The notes under the pieces: generated by a model | The model's database searches: none | What the model was told of the DNA's origin: nothing | What the model saw: the letters and a program-made list of their open reading frames with translations, nothing else | Shown here: in pieces, positions 8,048-17,488 of the stretch | Position numbering within the stretch: position 1 is the first letter of the stretch | Layout: each line of letters starts with the position of its first letter | Origin: Mesorhizobium opportunistum WSM2075 | Lineage (GTDB): Bacteria; Pseudomonadota; Alphaproteobacteria; Rhizobiales; Rhizobiaceae | Length of the DNA: 64,000 nucleotides | Direction: 5' to 3' | NCBI RefSeq assembly: GCF_000176035.2 | Contig: NC_015675.1 | Coordinates: forward strand, 4,158,001 to 4,222,000 | Made by a program: the position numbers and the translations under genes

Positions 8048-8929
8048 TTAAGCGGAAATCCCCGCCGCCCGCGCGCGTGCCAGAAGCCGTTCGGCCAGCC
8101 GCAGGTGCGGCCGGTCGAACATCTTGCCGTCGATGCCGACGACGCCGGGATTTCCGGCGGCGGCGAAGGCGTCGATTATCGCCAGGGAGTGTTCGACCGC
8201 CTCTGCCGAAGGCGTGAAGGCGGCGTTGATGACCGGTACCTGTGCCGGGTGGATCGCCATCTTGCCGGTAAAACCATCGCGCTCCGCCTCGCGGCATTCG
8301 GCTTCGAAAGCAGCCATGTCGCGGAAATCCGGAAACACGGTGTCGACCGCGGCGACCTCGGCCGCACTGGCGGCGAGAATGGTCATGGTGCGAGCAAGGC
8401 GGAACAGATCGGTGTAGCGGCCACTCTCGTCGCGCGCCGATCGCGCGCCGATCGCCGCCGACAGGTCTTCCGCGCCCCAGGTGAGGCCGACTAGGCGCGC
8501 GCTAGCACCGGCATAGGTCGCGGCGGCGAGCACACCGGCCGGGGTTTCGGTGATGATCGGCAGGATTTTGATCGCCCCGTCCGCCAGGCCGTTTTCGGCC
8601 TCGCGAACCCTGAGCTTCGTCGATAGCTGCTGGACGTCCTGGCCACTGTTGGATTTGGGCAGCATGATGCCATCCGGCTTCGCCGGCACGAGCGCGGCAA
8701 GATCGTCATCCGTCAGCCCGCTCGAGAGGTCGTTGACCCTGACGTAGATCGCCGAACTGGATTGGCTCCGGTGCCCGGCGATGAAGCGTGCCGCGATCGC
8801 GCGCGCCGTTGCCTTGTTCTGCGGCGCCACGGAGTCCTCGAGGTCGACGATGACCACATCGGCGCCGACGCCAAAACCCTTTTCCAGCTTCCGTTCGGAA
8901 TCGCCGGGGACGAACAGCAACGAACGCAT
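8048..8929 (-). CDS. HpcH/HpaI aldolase / citrate lyase beta-like protein (CoA ester lyase)
   Basis: A 293-residue TIM-barrel enzyme of the CitE-like family. The N-terminus MRSLLFVPGDSERKLEKGF and the block VIVDLEDSVAPQNK (about residues 26-40) carry the conserved Arg and Glu/Asp positions of this family. The region LVGLTWGAEDLSAAIGA is also typical, as is the C-terminal MAIHPAQVPVINAAF. Members cleave or hydrolyse malyl-CoA, methylmalyl-CoA or citramalyl-CoA. The stand-alone length fits malyl-CoA lyase or thioesterase-like enzymes rather than a citrate lyase complex, since no citF or citD is nearby. The start overlaps the maoC stop (TGATG), so the two are co-translated and probably act on linked CoA esters. 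The exact substrate is not determined. Confidence 0.86.
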   Translation of the reverse strand: MRSLLFVPGDSERKLEKGFGVGADVVIVDLEDSVAPQNKATARAIAARFIAGHRSQSSSAIYVRVNDLSSGLTDDDLAALVPAKPDGIMLPKSNSGQDVQQLSTKLRVREAENGLADGAIKILPIITETPAGVLAAATYAGASARLVGLTWGAEDLSAAIGARSARDESGRYTDLFRLARTMTILAASAAEVAAVDTVFPDFRDMAAFEAECREAERDGFTGKMAIHPAQVPVINAAFTPSAEAVEHSLAIIDAFAAAGNPGVVGIDGKMFDRPHLRLAERLLARARAAGISA

Positions 8930-9381
8930 CAGGCAGCCTTCTTCAGCATCATCGCTTGCCTCGTGCATTTGGCGACGAGGTCACCATGCTGGTTATAGGC
9001 GCGGTGCTCGAACTCGACGATGCCGCGATCGGGCTTCGATTTCGATTCCCGCACCGACACGACCGTGGTCTCGACGCGGATGGTGTCGCCATGGAACACC
9101 GGGTGCGGAAACACGGTTTCCTTCATGCCGAGATTGGCGACCGTCGTGCCGACCGTGATGTCGTTGACCGAGATGCCGATCATGAGCCCGAGCGTGAACA
9201 GCGAGTTGACCAGCGGCTTGCCCCATTCGCTCTTGGCGGCGAAATCGAAGTCGATATGCAGCGGCTGAGGGTTCAGCGTCATCACCGAAAACAGCATGTT
9301 GTCGCTTTCGGTGACGGTCTTGCGCAGCGTGTGCTGGAAGACGTGGCCGACGACGAACTCCTGGAGATAAAGCCCGGCCAT
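8929..9381 (-). CDS. MaoC family (R)-specific enoyl-CoA hydratase-like dehydratase
   Basis: A 150-residue hot-dog fold protein. The stretch NPQPLHIDFDFA matches the hydratase 2 motif (conserved Asp/His pair), and LVNSLFTLGLMIGISVND plus the later VFHGDTIRVETTVVSVRES are family-typical. It hydrates or dehydrates a CoA thioester. The start at 9381 has a good ribosome binding site (AAGGAGA, 7-8 bases upstream). It precedes the CitE-like gene and overlaps it by one base. The pair resembles hydratase/lyase couples acting on mesaconyl-, methylmalyl- or citramalyl-type CoA esters, but assignment to the ethylmalonyl-CoA or another pathway is inference. Confidence 0.85.
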   Translation of the reverse strand: MAGLYLQEFVVGHVFQHTLRKTVTESDNMLFSVMTLNPQPLHIDFDFAAKSEWGKPLVNSLFTLGLMIGISVNDITVGTTVANLGMKETVFPHPVFHGDTIRVETTVVSVRESKSKPDRGIVEFEHRAYNQHGDLVAKCTRQAMMLKKAA

Positions 9382-9533
9382 TTTCTGTCTCCTTCGCTGC
9401 CTGACGGTTGATAAGCGCTGCAAATCGGCCCCGCAAGCCAGTTAATGAACATGGTGAACCGTTCGTAAACCATTTCTACCTACCGTAATGACCGGGGCCA
9501 GAAACCTTCTGGCTAGGGGCGTAAGCAGACGGC

Positions 9534-10658
9534 ATGGTTGTTGTTTCGCATTTCCTGAAGTGGATCTACACGGCCAGGGTGTCCGAGCGCGCCGCCGCGG
9601 CAAGCGCGCTGGCCCGTGCCTACATCAATTCCGAATTGCCGTTCGAGGACCGCTGCGCCGCCGAGGCGGCGCTGACGCTGCTGCTCGACGATGCCTCATC
9701 GAAGGTGCGGCTGGCGATGGCGGAGCCGCTGTCGATGAGCCATCACGCGCCGCTGCAGATTATCAGCGCACTGGCCTCCGACCAGCCGGAGGTTGCCGGC
9801 GTGGTGCTGGCACGCTCACCGCTGCTCACCGACGCCGACCTGATCAACCGCGTGGCGGCAAGCCAGAAGGCAACACAGACGCTGATCGCCGATCGGCCGC
9901 TGGTCTCGATGGCGCTGTCGGCGGCCATCGCCGAGATCGGCGAGGCGGAAGCCTGCGCGGTGCTGCTGGCCAACAGCGGCGCCGATATAGCGTCGCTCAG
10001 TTTCCGCCGCATGGCTGAGCGCCATGGGCATCTGCCCCTGGTGCGCGAGGCGCTGATATCGGATATCCGCCTGCCTGCCGACTGCCGGCACATGTTGCTC
10101 ATCAAGCTCGGCGAGACATTGAAAACATCACCGCTGGTCATGGCTCTGATGGGCGCCGCACGTGCCGAACGCGTCATGCGCGACGCTTGCATCAAGGCCT
10201 CGGTGACGCTGATAGAAGGCACGCGCCCGGAAGAGCACGCGGCACTGATCGAGCATTTGCGCTTGCGCGGCGATCTCACGGCGAGCTTCCTCATCCGCAC
10301 CATCGCGCACGGCAAGGTGGATTTCTTCGGCTCCACGCTGGTCGCGCTCAGCCAGCAATCCGAACAAAGGGTGAGGGCGCTGCTCGCCGGCGGGCATGAT
10401 GTCGCCCTGCAGGCGCTGTTCCGCAGCGCTGGCCTCGCCGCCGCCACGCACGCGATCATCCTGCGGGCGCTGAAAATCTGGCGAGAGGTCGCCAATGGCA
10501 AGCGCGTCGCTGGCGTGCAGGAGGTCAGCTGGCTAATGCTCAAGGAATTGGGCGGGCAATCCGCGGACGGCGACCTCGCCATCCTGGTCAAGTCGATCCA
10601 TCTCGAGGCGCTGCGCGAGAACGCGCGCGGTCATGCGCTGGCGATCGCCGCGGCCTGA
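9534..10658 (+). CDS. DUF2336 domain-containing protein
   Basis: A 374-residue, helix-rich, Leu/Ala-rich soluble protein of the alphaproteobacterial DUF2336 family. The N-terminal half reads like HEAT-type repeats (pairs of helices such as FEDRCAAEAALTLLLDD and SSKVRLAMAEPLS), then SFRRMAERHGHLPLVREALI. No signal peptide or transmembrane segment is visible. DUF2336 proteins have no agreed biochemical function; the fold suggests protein-protein interaction. The start is the ATG at 9534. It converges with the FUSC gene, ending 19 bases before that gene's stop, with no operon partner. Confidence 0.82.
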   Translation: MVVVSHFLKWIYTARVSERAAAASALARAYINSELPFEDRCAAEAALTLLLDDASSKVRLAMAEPLSMSHHAPLQIISALASDQPEVAGVVLARSPLLTDADLINRVAASQKATQTLIADRPLVSMALSAAIAEIGEAEACAVLLANSGADIASLSFRRMAERHGHLPLVREALISDIRLPADCRHMLLIKLGETLKTSPLVMALMGAARAERVMRDACIKASVTLIEGTRPEEHAALIEHLRLRGDLTASFLIRTIAHGKVDFFGSTLVALSQQSEQRVRALLAGGHDVALQALFRSAGLAAATHAIILRALKIWREVANGKRVAGVQEVSWLMLKELGGQSADGDLAILVKSIHLEALRENARGHALAIAAA

Positions 10659-10677
10659 AGTCGGCGCATTCGGCCAC

Positions 10678-12747
10678 TTAGCTTCGATCCCTGGCGAAAG
10701 AATCCGGGAAATCCTCCATTGCCGCGGCGATGATGCGCAGTGACGCCGCGATCTGCAGCATGTCGCCGGTGGCGTTTTTCTGGGCGATGGCCGCAGCATA
10801 TTGGCGGGCGACGGCGATGGTCGCCGTCTGCGGATCGCCTGGGGCGCGGAAGAGCAGTTCGCGTGCCAAGCCTCTCAGGAAGTTGGCGATCGAGAGCGCG
10901 GTTTCGGGCGCAATGGCATGGTTTTGGCTCGTAGCGCGCAGCCGCAGGACCTCGAGGCCGACCGTGACGGCGACGACGCCGCCACCCAGAACCGCCTCGC
11001 CCTTCCTGCCCGAATTCTGCACCAGCGGCATCAACTGGTTGATCCGGTCATAGGCGAGGCTTTCGAAGGCCGAACGCCTCGGCACACGCTCGTGCAGGCA
11101 AAGCCGTGCCAGATCCTCGCGCATGGCGCGCACGATACGGTTGGCCGCGAGCCACGGATCGGCGGGCAGCACGATGAGGAAGACGCCGATCGCCAGCAGG
11201 ATGCCGACCAGCACCGACGCCGAGCCGGCGAAGAACGGGCCAGGATCGTAGGTCATCGCCTGATGCGGACTGAGGAAGGCGAGGAAGTTGATGGCGAAGG
11301 CCGTGGATACGCCGACATAGCGCGGATTGGCCATGCCCAGCGCCGTCGGCACCAGGATTGGCACGACAAACAGCACGAACCAGCCGAAGCCGGGCAGGGC
11401 AGGCAATGCGATCTGGCCGACGAGAAAGGCAAAAGGCAAAGCCAGCAGCGTTCCCTTGAAGAAACCCCAGGATACCTGCACGGGATCGGGGCGGGCAGCA
11501 AACAGGCTCGACACGACGGCAACGAGAATGACGGTGCCGGCCGCTTCCGACCATTTCGTCGTCAGCCAGAAAGCCGCGACCAGCAGCGTCGCAAGGGCTG
11601 CGCGCACGGCGTTGCGCGCCGCGCCGGGATAGTCGCGGTGTACCACGAGGGCCGGCTGCTGGCTGGCGGGACCTGGGCGCCGCGTGACCGGGGCGCGCAA
11701 GGCATCGAGCCCGCGCAGCACCTGCTTCAGCGCCTCGGCGAAATCGGCGGCGATGGTGAGGCGGGTGATGGTGCCGACCTTGTCGTCCTCCTGATCGACC
11801 GGGGCATCGGGCATCTGCCGGGCCTTGGCCGAGATCGCATCGAGCCGGGCCACCCAAGGCGCGGTGTCGTCCAGCGCGCCGGGTTTGGTCGCCAGTTCGC
11901 CGACAAGCAGCTGCAACTCCGAGCGCACCGGAATGAGCGCTGCGTTCTTCGGCGCGGCGTGCGAATGCAGCGCACGCGCGGCCGAGAGTGCCGACAGCAA
12001 TTGTCCGATGGTGCGCCGAACGGGATGGGCGCGCGGCGCGAAGCTCGGCGCCTCGAGCCTTGCATAGGCGCGCATCTCGCCAAGTGTCTGGGTGTCGGCG
12101 ACCAGCTTCCTGTGCAGGCCGGAAAGCGTTGCCGGATCGCCGCCGGAGAACGCACCGCCGGCATAGGTCGCAAGATCGATGATGCAGCGCTTCAGCCGCG
12201 AGATGATGGCGTCACTGGCCAGCTTGGGCAGGATCAGCCGGCTTGTCAGGCCGGCGCAGACAATGCCGAGCACGATCTCGGCACAACGCGCGACCGCGAG
12301 GTCCACGACCAGATGCGGCTGCCCGAAGGCGGGCAGGCCGATGATCATCGCCGTATAGCCGGCAAGTGCCGCACCATAGGCTTCGGGATTGCGCAGCAGC
12401 GACGAGACGAAGGTGCAGATGCCGATCCAGACCGCGAGCACCGTCACCAGCACCCAGGGGCCGGTGCCGAACGCGGTGGTGATGCCGATCGCCGCGACGC
12501 CGCCCACAAGCGTGCCGAGCAGCCTGTAAAAGCCCTTTGCCAGCACCATGCCCGCGACCGGCTGGGCAACGATGAACACCGTCATCATCGCCCATTGCGG
12601 GTGGTCGAGCTTCAGCGCATAGGCGGCCAGAAGCGCGATCAGGCCGGCCGAAACGGTGCGCAGGGCGAAAATCCAGTCCGAACGCGTCGGCTGCGTCAGC
12701 CCGGCCAGATTGGTGTCGAAATAGTCCTTCAGCCGCACCCAGATCAC
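10678..12747 (-). CDS. FUSC family membrane protein (aromatic acid / fusaric acid exporter-like)
   Basis: A 689-residue inner-membrane protein with two homologous halves, as in the FUSC/YccS/AaeB group. Each half has a hydrophobic bundle (about residues 25-180 and 385-530) followed by a long cytosolic helical region. The opening LKDYFDTNLAGLTQPTRSDW followed by ALRTVSAGLIALLAAYAL and MMTVFIVAQPVAGMVLAKG is typical of FUSC, where it precedes the Gly-rich LGTLVGGVAAIGI segment. Members form the inner-membrane part of efflux systems for aromatic acids; partners such as an HlyD-type protein are absent here. The ATG at 12747 is the natural start. The substrate is unknown. Confidence 0.85.
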   Translation of the reverse strand: MIWVRLKDYFDTNLAGLTQPTRSDWIFALRTVSAGLIALLAAYALKLDHPQWAMMTVFIVAQPVAGMVLAKGFYRLLGTLVGGVAAIGITTAFGTGPWVLVTVLAVWIGICTFVSSLLRNPEAYGAALAGYTAMIIGLPAFGQPHLVVDLAVARCAEIVLGIVCAGLTSRLILPKLASDAIISRLKRCIIDLATYAGGAFSGGDPATLSGLHRKLVADTQTLGEMRAYARLEAPSFAPRAHPVRRTIGQLLSALSAARALHSHAAPKNAALIPVRSELQLLVGELATKPGALDDTAPWVARLDAISAKARQMPDAPVDQEDDKVGTITRLTIAADFAEALKQVLRGLDALRAPVTRRPGPASQQPALVVHRDYPGAARNAVRAALATLLVAAFWLTTKWSEAAGTVILVAVVSSLFAARPDPVQVSWGFFKGTLLALPFAFLVGQIALPALPGFGWFVLFVVPILVPTALGMANPRYVGVSTAFAINFLAFLSPHQAMTYDPGPFFAGSASVLVGILLAIGVFLIVLPADPWLAANRIVRAMREDLARLCLHERVPRRSAFESLAYDRINQLMPLVQNSGRKGEAVLGGGVVAVTVGLEVLRLRATSQNHAIAPETALSIANFLRGLARELLFRAPGDPQTATIAVARQYAAAIAQKNATGDMLQIAASLRIIAAAMEDFPDSFARDRS

Positions 12748-12792
12748 ATGCTGGTCTCCGTACCTGCACGGACAAGGTAGAGCAGTGGGCGG

Positions 12793-14850
12793 CTAGATAT
12801 CCAGCACTTCCGCCTCGGCGAATTCGGCACGTTCCTGGATGAAGCGGAAGCGGGCTTCCGGCTTGGTGCCCATCAGCTCATCGACCCTGTCCTTGGTGGC
12901 CGAATCGATTTCGTTCACATCGACCCTGAGAAGTGTGCGCTTCCTCGGGTCCATCGTCGTCTCCTTGAGCTGTGCGGCCATCATCTCGCCCAGGCCCTTG
13001 AAGCGGCCAAGCTCGACCTTGCCGCGCCCGGTGAATTCGGTGCGCAGCAGCTCGTCCTTGTGCGCGTCGTCGCGGGCATAGGCGACCTTGCCGCCCTGCC
13101 TGATCGAGTACAGCGGCGGCACCGCCAGATAGAGGTGTCCACCGCGCACCAGCGCAGGCATCTCCTGGTAGAAGAAGGTGATCAGCAGCGAGGCAATGTG
13201 GGCGCCGTCGACGTCGGCGTCGGTCATGATGATGACGCGGTCGTAGCGCAAATCCTCATCGCGGTATTTCGATCGCGTGCCGCAGCCGAGAGCCTGGATC
13301 AGGTCCGATATCTGCTGATTGGCGGCCAGCTTGTCGTTGCCGGCGCTGGCGACGTTGAGGATTTTGCCGCGCAGCGGCAGTACCGCCTGGCTGGCGCGGT
13401 CGCGTGCCTGCTTGGCCGAGCCGCCGGCCGAGTCACCTTCGACGATGAAGAGTTCGGCACCGGCGGCGGCATTCTGGGTGCAGTCGGCCAGCTTGCCCGG
13501 CAGGCGCAGCTTGCGCACCGCGCTCTTGCGCGACACTTCCTTTTCCTGGCGCCGGCGCACCCGTTCGTCGGCGCGTGCGATCACCCATTCGAGCAGCTTG
13601 GAGGCTTCCTGCGGGTTGTCGGCCAGCCAATGGTCGAACGGATCGCGGATCGCGGTCTCGACAATACGAATGGCCTCGATCGTCGCCAGCCTGTCCTTGG
13701 TCTGGCCGACGAATTCCGGCTCGCGGATGAACACCGACAGCATGCCCGCCGCCGAGATCATGACGTCTTCGGAGGTGACGATCGAGGCGCGCTTGTTGCC
13801 GACGAGCTCGGCATAGGCGCGCAGGCCCCGCGTCAGCACATTGCGGAAACCGGCCTCGTGCGTGCCGCCTTCACCGGTCGGGATGGTATTGCAGTAGGAA
13901 TTGACGAAGCCGTCGCCGCCGAACCAGGTCACCGCCCATTCGAGCGAGCCATGGCCGCCTTGCTTGTCGCTCTTGCCAGCGAAGATTTCGCGCGTCACCT
14001 GGAAATCGTCGCCCAGCGATGCCTTGAGATAGTCCTTTAGTCCGCCGGGGAAATGGAATTCCGCCTTGGCCGGCGTCTGGTCCTTTTCCTTGATCAGCGA
14101 CGGATCGCAGGTCCAGCGGATCTCGACACCACCGAACAGATAGGCCTTCGAGCGCGTCATGCGGTAAAGCCGCGCCGGCTCGAACGCAGCGCCCTTGCCG
14201 AATATCTGCTCGTCGGGGTGGAAGCGGATCTTGGTGCCGCGCCGGTTGTGGACTTCGCCAAGATGCTCGAGGCCGCTGACCGGGACGCCGCGCGAGAATC
14301 TCTGCCGATAAAGCTGGCGGCCACGCGCGACCTCGACCTCGAGATGATCCGACAGCGCGTTGACCACGGATACGCCGACACCGTGCAGGCCGCCTGAGGT
14401 CTCGTAGACCTTGGAATCGAACTTGCCGCCCGAATGCAGCGTCGTCATGATCACTTCCAGCGCCGGCTTCTTGAACTTCGGGTGTGGATCGACCGGAATG
14501 CCGCGGCCATTGTCGGTGACGGAGAGATAGCCGTCGGCCGAAAGCTCGACATCGATGAAGGTGGCGTGGCCGGCAACCGCCTCGTCCATCGAATTGTCGA
14601 TGACCTCGGCGAACAGATGGTGCATCGCCTTGTCATCGGTGCCGCCGATATACATGCCCGGCCGGCGCCGCACCGGCTCCAAGCCTTCGAGCACCTCGAT
14701 GTCGGCGGCGCTGTAGCCTTCCGAACCGTCGCGGCTTGCCGCCGGCCGCTTGGCCGCCGCCTGCACCAGCGGATCCGCCGGGCGCGCCGGTGTGCGGACC
14801 GGCTGCGGTTGCTTGTCCAAGTCGCCGAAAAGGTCGTTGTTGTCGTCCAT
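12793..14850 (-). CDS. parE: DNA topoisomerase IV subunit B
   Basis: The ATPase subunit of topoisomerase IV, which decatenates daughter chromosomes together with ParC. At about 685 residues it fits ParE rather than the longer GyrB. Visible motifs are the Bergerat ATP site (EVIDNSMDEAVAGHA and DNGRGIPV), the ATP lid region GLHGVGVSVVNALS, the QTKDRL hinge region, the TOPRIM blocks VEGDSAGGSAKQARDR and DADVDGAHI, and the C-terminal GLGEMMAAQLKETTMDP. A variable, Pro-rich N-terminal leader precedes EGYSAADIEVLEGLEPVRRRPGMYIG. The start at 14850 (MDDNNDLFG) is a choice; ATGs at 14859 and 14880 are also in frame. A LexA-type box lies about 70 bp upstream, suggesting DNA-damage control. Confidence 0.95.
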   Translation of the reverse strand: MDDNNDLFGDLDKQPQPVRTPARPADPLVQAAAKRPAASRDGSEGYSAADIEVLEGLEPVRRRPGMYIGGTDDKAMHHLFAEVIDNSMDEAVAGHATFIDVELSADGYLSVTDNGRGIPVDPHPKFKKPALEVIMTTLHSGGKFDSKVYETSGGLHGVGVSVVNALSDHLEVEVARGRQLYRQRFSRGVPVSGLEHLGEVHNRRGTKIRFHPDEQIFGKGAAFEPARLYRMTRSKAYLFGGVEIRWTCDPSLIKEKDQTPAKAEFHFPGGLKDYLKASLGDDFQVTREIFAGKSDKQGGHGSLEWAVTWFGGDGFVNSYCNTIPTGEGGTHEAGFRNVLTRGLRAYAELVGNKRASIVTSEDVMISAAGMLSVFIREPEFVGQTKDRLATIEAIRIVETAIRDPFDHWLADNPQEASKLLEWVIARADERVRRRQEKEVSRKSAVRKLRLPGKLADCTQNAAAGAELFIVEGDSAGGSAKQARDRASQAVLPLRGKILNVASAGNDKLAANQQISDLIQALGCGTRSKYRDEDLRYDRVIIMTDADVDGAHIASLLITFFYQEMPALVRGGHLYLAVPPLYSIRQGGKVAYARDDAHKDELLRTEFTGRGKVELGRFKGLGEMMAAQLKETTMDPRKRTLLRVDVNEIDSATKDRVDELMGTKPEARFRFIQERAEFAEAEVLDI

Positions 14851-14920
14851 GCCTGCCATAGGTCCGGTGCTGCGAATCACCCGCCGATACTGCCACGCTT
14901 TTCAGCGCCAAGCGACGGAG

Positions 14921-14935
14921 GTTCCTGTTACGTTC
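14921..14935 (-). promoter_or_regulatory. LexA (SOS) box upstream of parE
   Basis: GTTCCTGTTACGTTC matches the alphaproteobacterial LexA consensus GTTC-N7-GTTC exactly in both half-sites (14921-14924 and 14932-14935). It lies about 70 bp upstream of the parE start and about 150 bp upstream of cpaB on the other strand. Strand is given for parE, the more plausible target. Confidence 0.65.
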
Positions 14936-15086
14936 GGGGATCCGGCCCGTCTTATCCTAAAACCATTCGATAACCAAGCGGGCGGAAATAGGTCGAATGC
15001 CGTCGTTCTCCATTCCTGATTCTTTAACAATGCCGCCTAGCGTGAGCCCAACATAACAAGAAACTACGGGCATCAGGGGTTTAGGC

Positions 15087-16007
15087 GTGAGGGGCAAGGC
15101 CATAAGTATGATCGGTATCGCCGCCGTTTTCGGCGCGATCTCGATCTTTGCCGCGGATTTCTGGGTCAAAAGCCAGGCCGATGCCCAGGAGAAGACGGCA
15201 TCGATCGCCGCTCCGGCCCCGCCCAAGATCGAATTCAAGACCATCGTGGTGGCGAACGCTCCGTTGCGCTACGGCATGGAACTCGACCGCACGAAGCTCA
15301 TCGAAATTCCCTGGCCGCAGGATTCGCTGCCGCAAGGTGCCTTTGCCACGATCGATGGATTGCTCGGCGAAGGCGGCCGCGTCGTGCTGTCGCCGATCGA
15401 GGTCAACGAGCCGGTGCTGCTGACCAAGCTGTCGGGGCCGAACGGCCGTGCGACGCTTTCCAACATGCTGACGCCCGGAATGCGGGCGGTTACCATCCGC
15501 ACCGATGAGATCGCCGGTGTCGGCGGCTTCGTCACGCCGGGCGACCGCGTCGATGTCGTGCTGACGCGCGATGCCGGTGAAATCCAGGAGGTCGCCAAGA
15601 ATGCGCAGGGGGCGGCCGGTTCGACCATCACTTCCGAAATCGTCGTCGCCGACGCCAAGGTGCTGAGCGTCGGCCAGGGCGCCGACGAGCGCCAGACGGC
15701 GCCGCAGATCGCCAATTCCGTGACCCTCGAGGTGACGACCGAGGGCGCCCAGAAAGTGGCGCTTGCCCGCACCGTCGGAACGCTGTCGCTGTCGCTTCGC
15801 TCAGCCAGCGAAGGCGGCGACGGCAAGAACGGCGTCACCACCATCTCCTCCTTTGGCGGATCGGTGGCGTCCAAGGCGCAGGCCACGGCCGGCTCGTTAT
15901 TCGATGCCATGACCAAGGAGCCGGAGAAGCCGAAATTCAAGACGGTCATCGTGACGCGTGGCACGAAGGCCGAGGAATACCAGGTTCCGGCGCGGGACCA
16001 GAAGTAA
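15087..16007 (+). CDS. cpaB: Flp pilus assembly protein CpaB
   Basis: A 306-residue periplasmic, membrane-anchored protein of the Flp/Tad pilus machine, thought to stabilise or gate the CpaC secretin. An N-terminal hydrophobic segment (ISMIGIAAVFGAISIFAADF) anchors it. A SAF-like domain follows (about residues 48-115: VVVANAPLRYGMELDRTKL, then GRVVLSPIEVNEPVLLTKLSG), and then the RcpC/CpaB domain (LTPGMRAVTIRTDEIAGVGGFVTPGDRVDVVLTR-type region). The likely start is GTG at 15087 (MRGKAISMIG); an ATG at 15108 is possible. It is the first gene of the cpa operon and is divergent from parE. Confidence 0.93.
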   Translation: MRGKAISMIGIAAVFGAISIFAADFWVKSQADAQEKTASIAAPAPPKIEFKTIVVANAPLRYGMELDRTKLIEIPWPQDSLPQGAFATIDGLLGEGGRVVLSPIEVNEPVLLTKLSGPNGRATLSNMLTPGMRAVTIRTDEIAGVGGFVTPGDRVDVVLTRDAGEIQEVAKNAQGAAGSTITSEIVVADAKVLSVGQGADERQTAPQIANSVTLEVTTEGAQKVALARTVGTLSLSLRSASEGGDGKNGVTTISSFGGSVASKAQATAGSLFDAMTKEPEKPKFKTVIVTRGTKAEEYQVPARDQK

Positions 16008-16038
16008 AAGGCCGGTGGGGACCGGGTGGGACGGGACA

Positions 16039-17484
16039 ATGCTGATGCGTACCCTATATGGAATGACGGGCCGGTCGTGCTTCGTGCGCGCCCTGGCGAT
16101 GGCGGTTTCGCTGGCCGCGGGCGCGATGCTCGCCTTCGCCGGCGCGGCCAGGGCGGACAATGACATCGTCTATGTCTCGGCGACCAAGAATGCGTCGATA
16201 AAAGTCGCCAAGGGCAAGCCCAAGACGATCATCACGAGCGCGGCTTTCTACCAGATCGTCATCGGCGATCCCGAGATCGCCAACGTCAATCCGCTGACCG
16301 ATAAATCCTTCTATGTGCTGGGCAACAATCTCGGCACCACCGGCATCGCGCTGTTCGACGACAAAAAGCAGCTTGTCGGGACCGTCGACATCGAGGTGAC
16401 GCTCGACACCGACGAACTGGCGAACACCATCCGCGCCAGCGTGCCGGACGCCAAGATCAAGGTCGGCTCGGCCAATGGCCGCGTAGTGCTGTCGGGCGAG
16501 GCGGACGACGCCGTCGCCGCCGAGAAGGCAAACAAGATCGCCACCCGCTTTTCAGGCAATGAGGAGGTGATCAACTCGGTCAACATCTCGTCGTCGCAGC
16601 AGGTCCAGCTCAATGTCCGCTTCGTCGAGATCAACCGCCAGGCGGGTCAGGATCTGGGTGCAAAATACAGCGCCAATTTCGCCTACGGCTTCGGCGGACG
16701 CGATGTTTCGCTGGAGCCCGGCACGGTGCCGGCGGCGGGAACCGGTGAAATCATCGGCCGGCTGCTATCCAATGGCGTCTCCATCGATATCGCCATCAAG
16801 GCGCTGGAAGAGCGCGGCCTTGCCCGGCGGCTGGCGGAACCGAACCTTATCGCCCGTTCCGGCGAGACGGCGAGCTTCCTGGCCGGTGGCGAATTCCCGA
16901 TCCCGGTTTCGGAAGAGAACGGCAAGATCTCGGTCAGCTACAAGAAATACGGCGTCAGCCTGGATTTCAAGCCGACCGTGCTCAAGGACGGATTGGTCAG
17001 CCTGGACATCGCGCCGGAAGTCTCTTCGATCGACGCGTCGGCGTCCTACAACATCGGCAACATTTCGGTGCCGGGTTTCATCGTGCGCCGTGCCAGGACG
17101 TCGGTCGACCTGAAGAACGGCCAGAGCTTCATGATCGCGGGGCTGCTGCAGTCGCAGAACGACATCACCACCTCGCGCATTCCCGGTCTCGGCAAGATGC
17201 CGGTGCTTGGAGCGCTGTTCTCGTCGAAATCCTACCAGCGGCGCGAGACCGATCTGGTCATCATTGTCACGCCCTATCTGGTCAAGCCGGTCGATCCGTC
17301 GAAGAAAATGGCCGAGCCGACCAACGGCACGCAACCGGCCAGCAACGCCGACTACTTCCTCAACAACACGGAGGAAGTGAAAGGGTCGGATACCAACCGC
17401 GCCCTGGCTATGGCCGACGGCGGCGCCGCACGGGCCGCTCCCGCCACCACGGTCGGACATTTCCTCGACCTGCCGAAGGACTGA
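16039..17484 (+). CDS. cpaC: Flp pilus outer-membrane secretin CpaC
   Basis: A 481-residue secretin that forms the outer-membrane pore of the Flp pilus. A signal peptide spans about residues 1-36 (ends AARA-D). The pilus-formation N-terminal domain follows (ITSAAFYQIVIGDPEIANVNPL, FYVLGNNLGTTGIALFD), then a BON-like segment. The C-terminal secretin domain includes LEERGLARRLAEPNLIARSG and VPGFIVRRARTSVDLKNGQS. The start at 16039 (MLMRTLYGMTGRSC) is preferred because it leads into the signal peptide. The gene ends 4 bases before the small lipoprotein gene, so they are in one operon. Confidence 0.94.
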   Translation: MLMRTLYGMTGRSCFVRALAMAVSLAAGAMLAFAGAARADNDIVYVSATKNASIKVAKGKPKTIITSAAFYQIVIGDPEIANVNPLTDKSFYVLGNNLGTTGIALFDDKKQLVGTVDIEVTLDTDELANTIRASVPDAKIKVGSANGRVVLSGEADDAVAAEKANKIATRFSGNEEVINSVNISSSQQVQLNVRFVEINRQAGQDLGAKYSANFAYGFGGRDVSLEPGTVPAAGTGEIIGRLLSNGVSIDIAIKALEERGLARRLAEPNLIARSGETASFLAGGEFPIPVSEENGKISVSYKKYGVSLDFKPTVLKDGLVSLDIAPEVSSIDASASYNIGNISVPGFIVRRARTSVDLKNGQSFMIAGLLQSQNDITTSRIPGLGKMPVLGALFSSKSYQRRETDLVIIVTPYLVKPVDPSKKMAEPTNGTQPASNADYFLNNTEEVKGSDTNRALAMADGGAARAAPATTVGHFLDLPKD

Positions 17485-17488
17485 AGCC

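Noticed and set aside
10801..12780. A long forward open frame opposite the FUSC gene
   Set aside because: The FUSC protein has repeated membrane segments and family motifs; the forward frame is a shadow with no hydrophobic pattern.
12793..14850. Annotation as GyrB instead of ParE
   Set aside because: The protein is about 685 residues, shorter than the usual alphaproteobacterial GyrB of about 800, and carries the ParE-like C-terminus.
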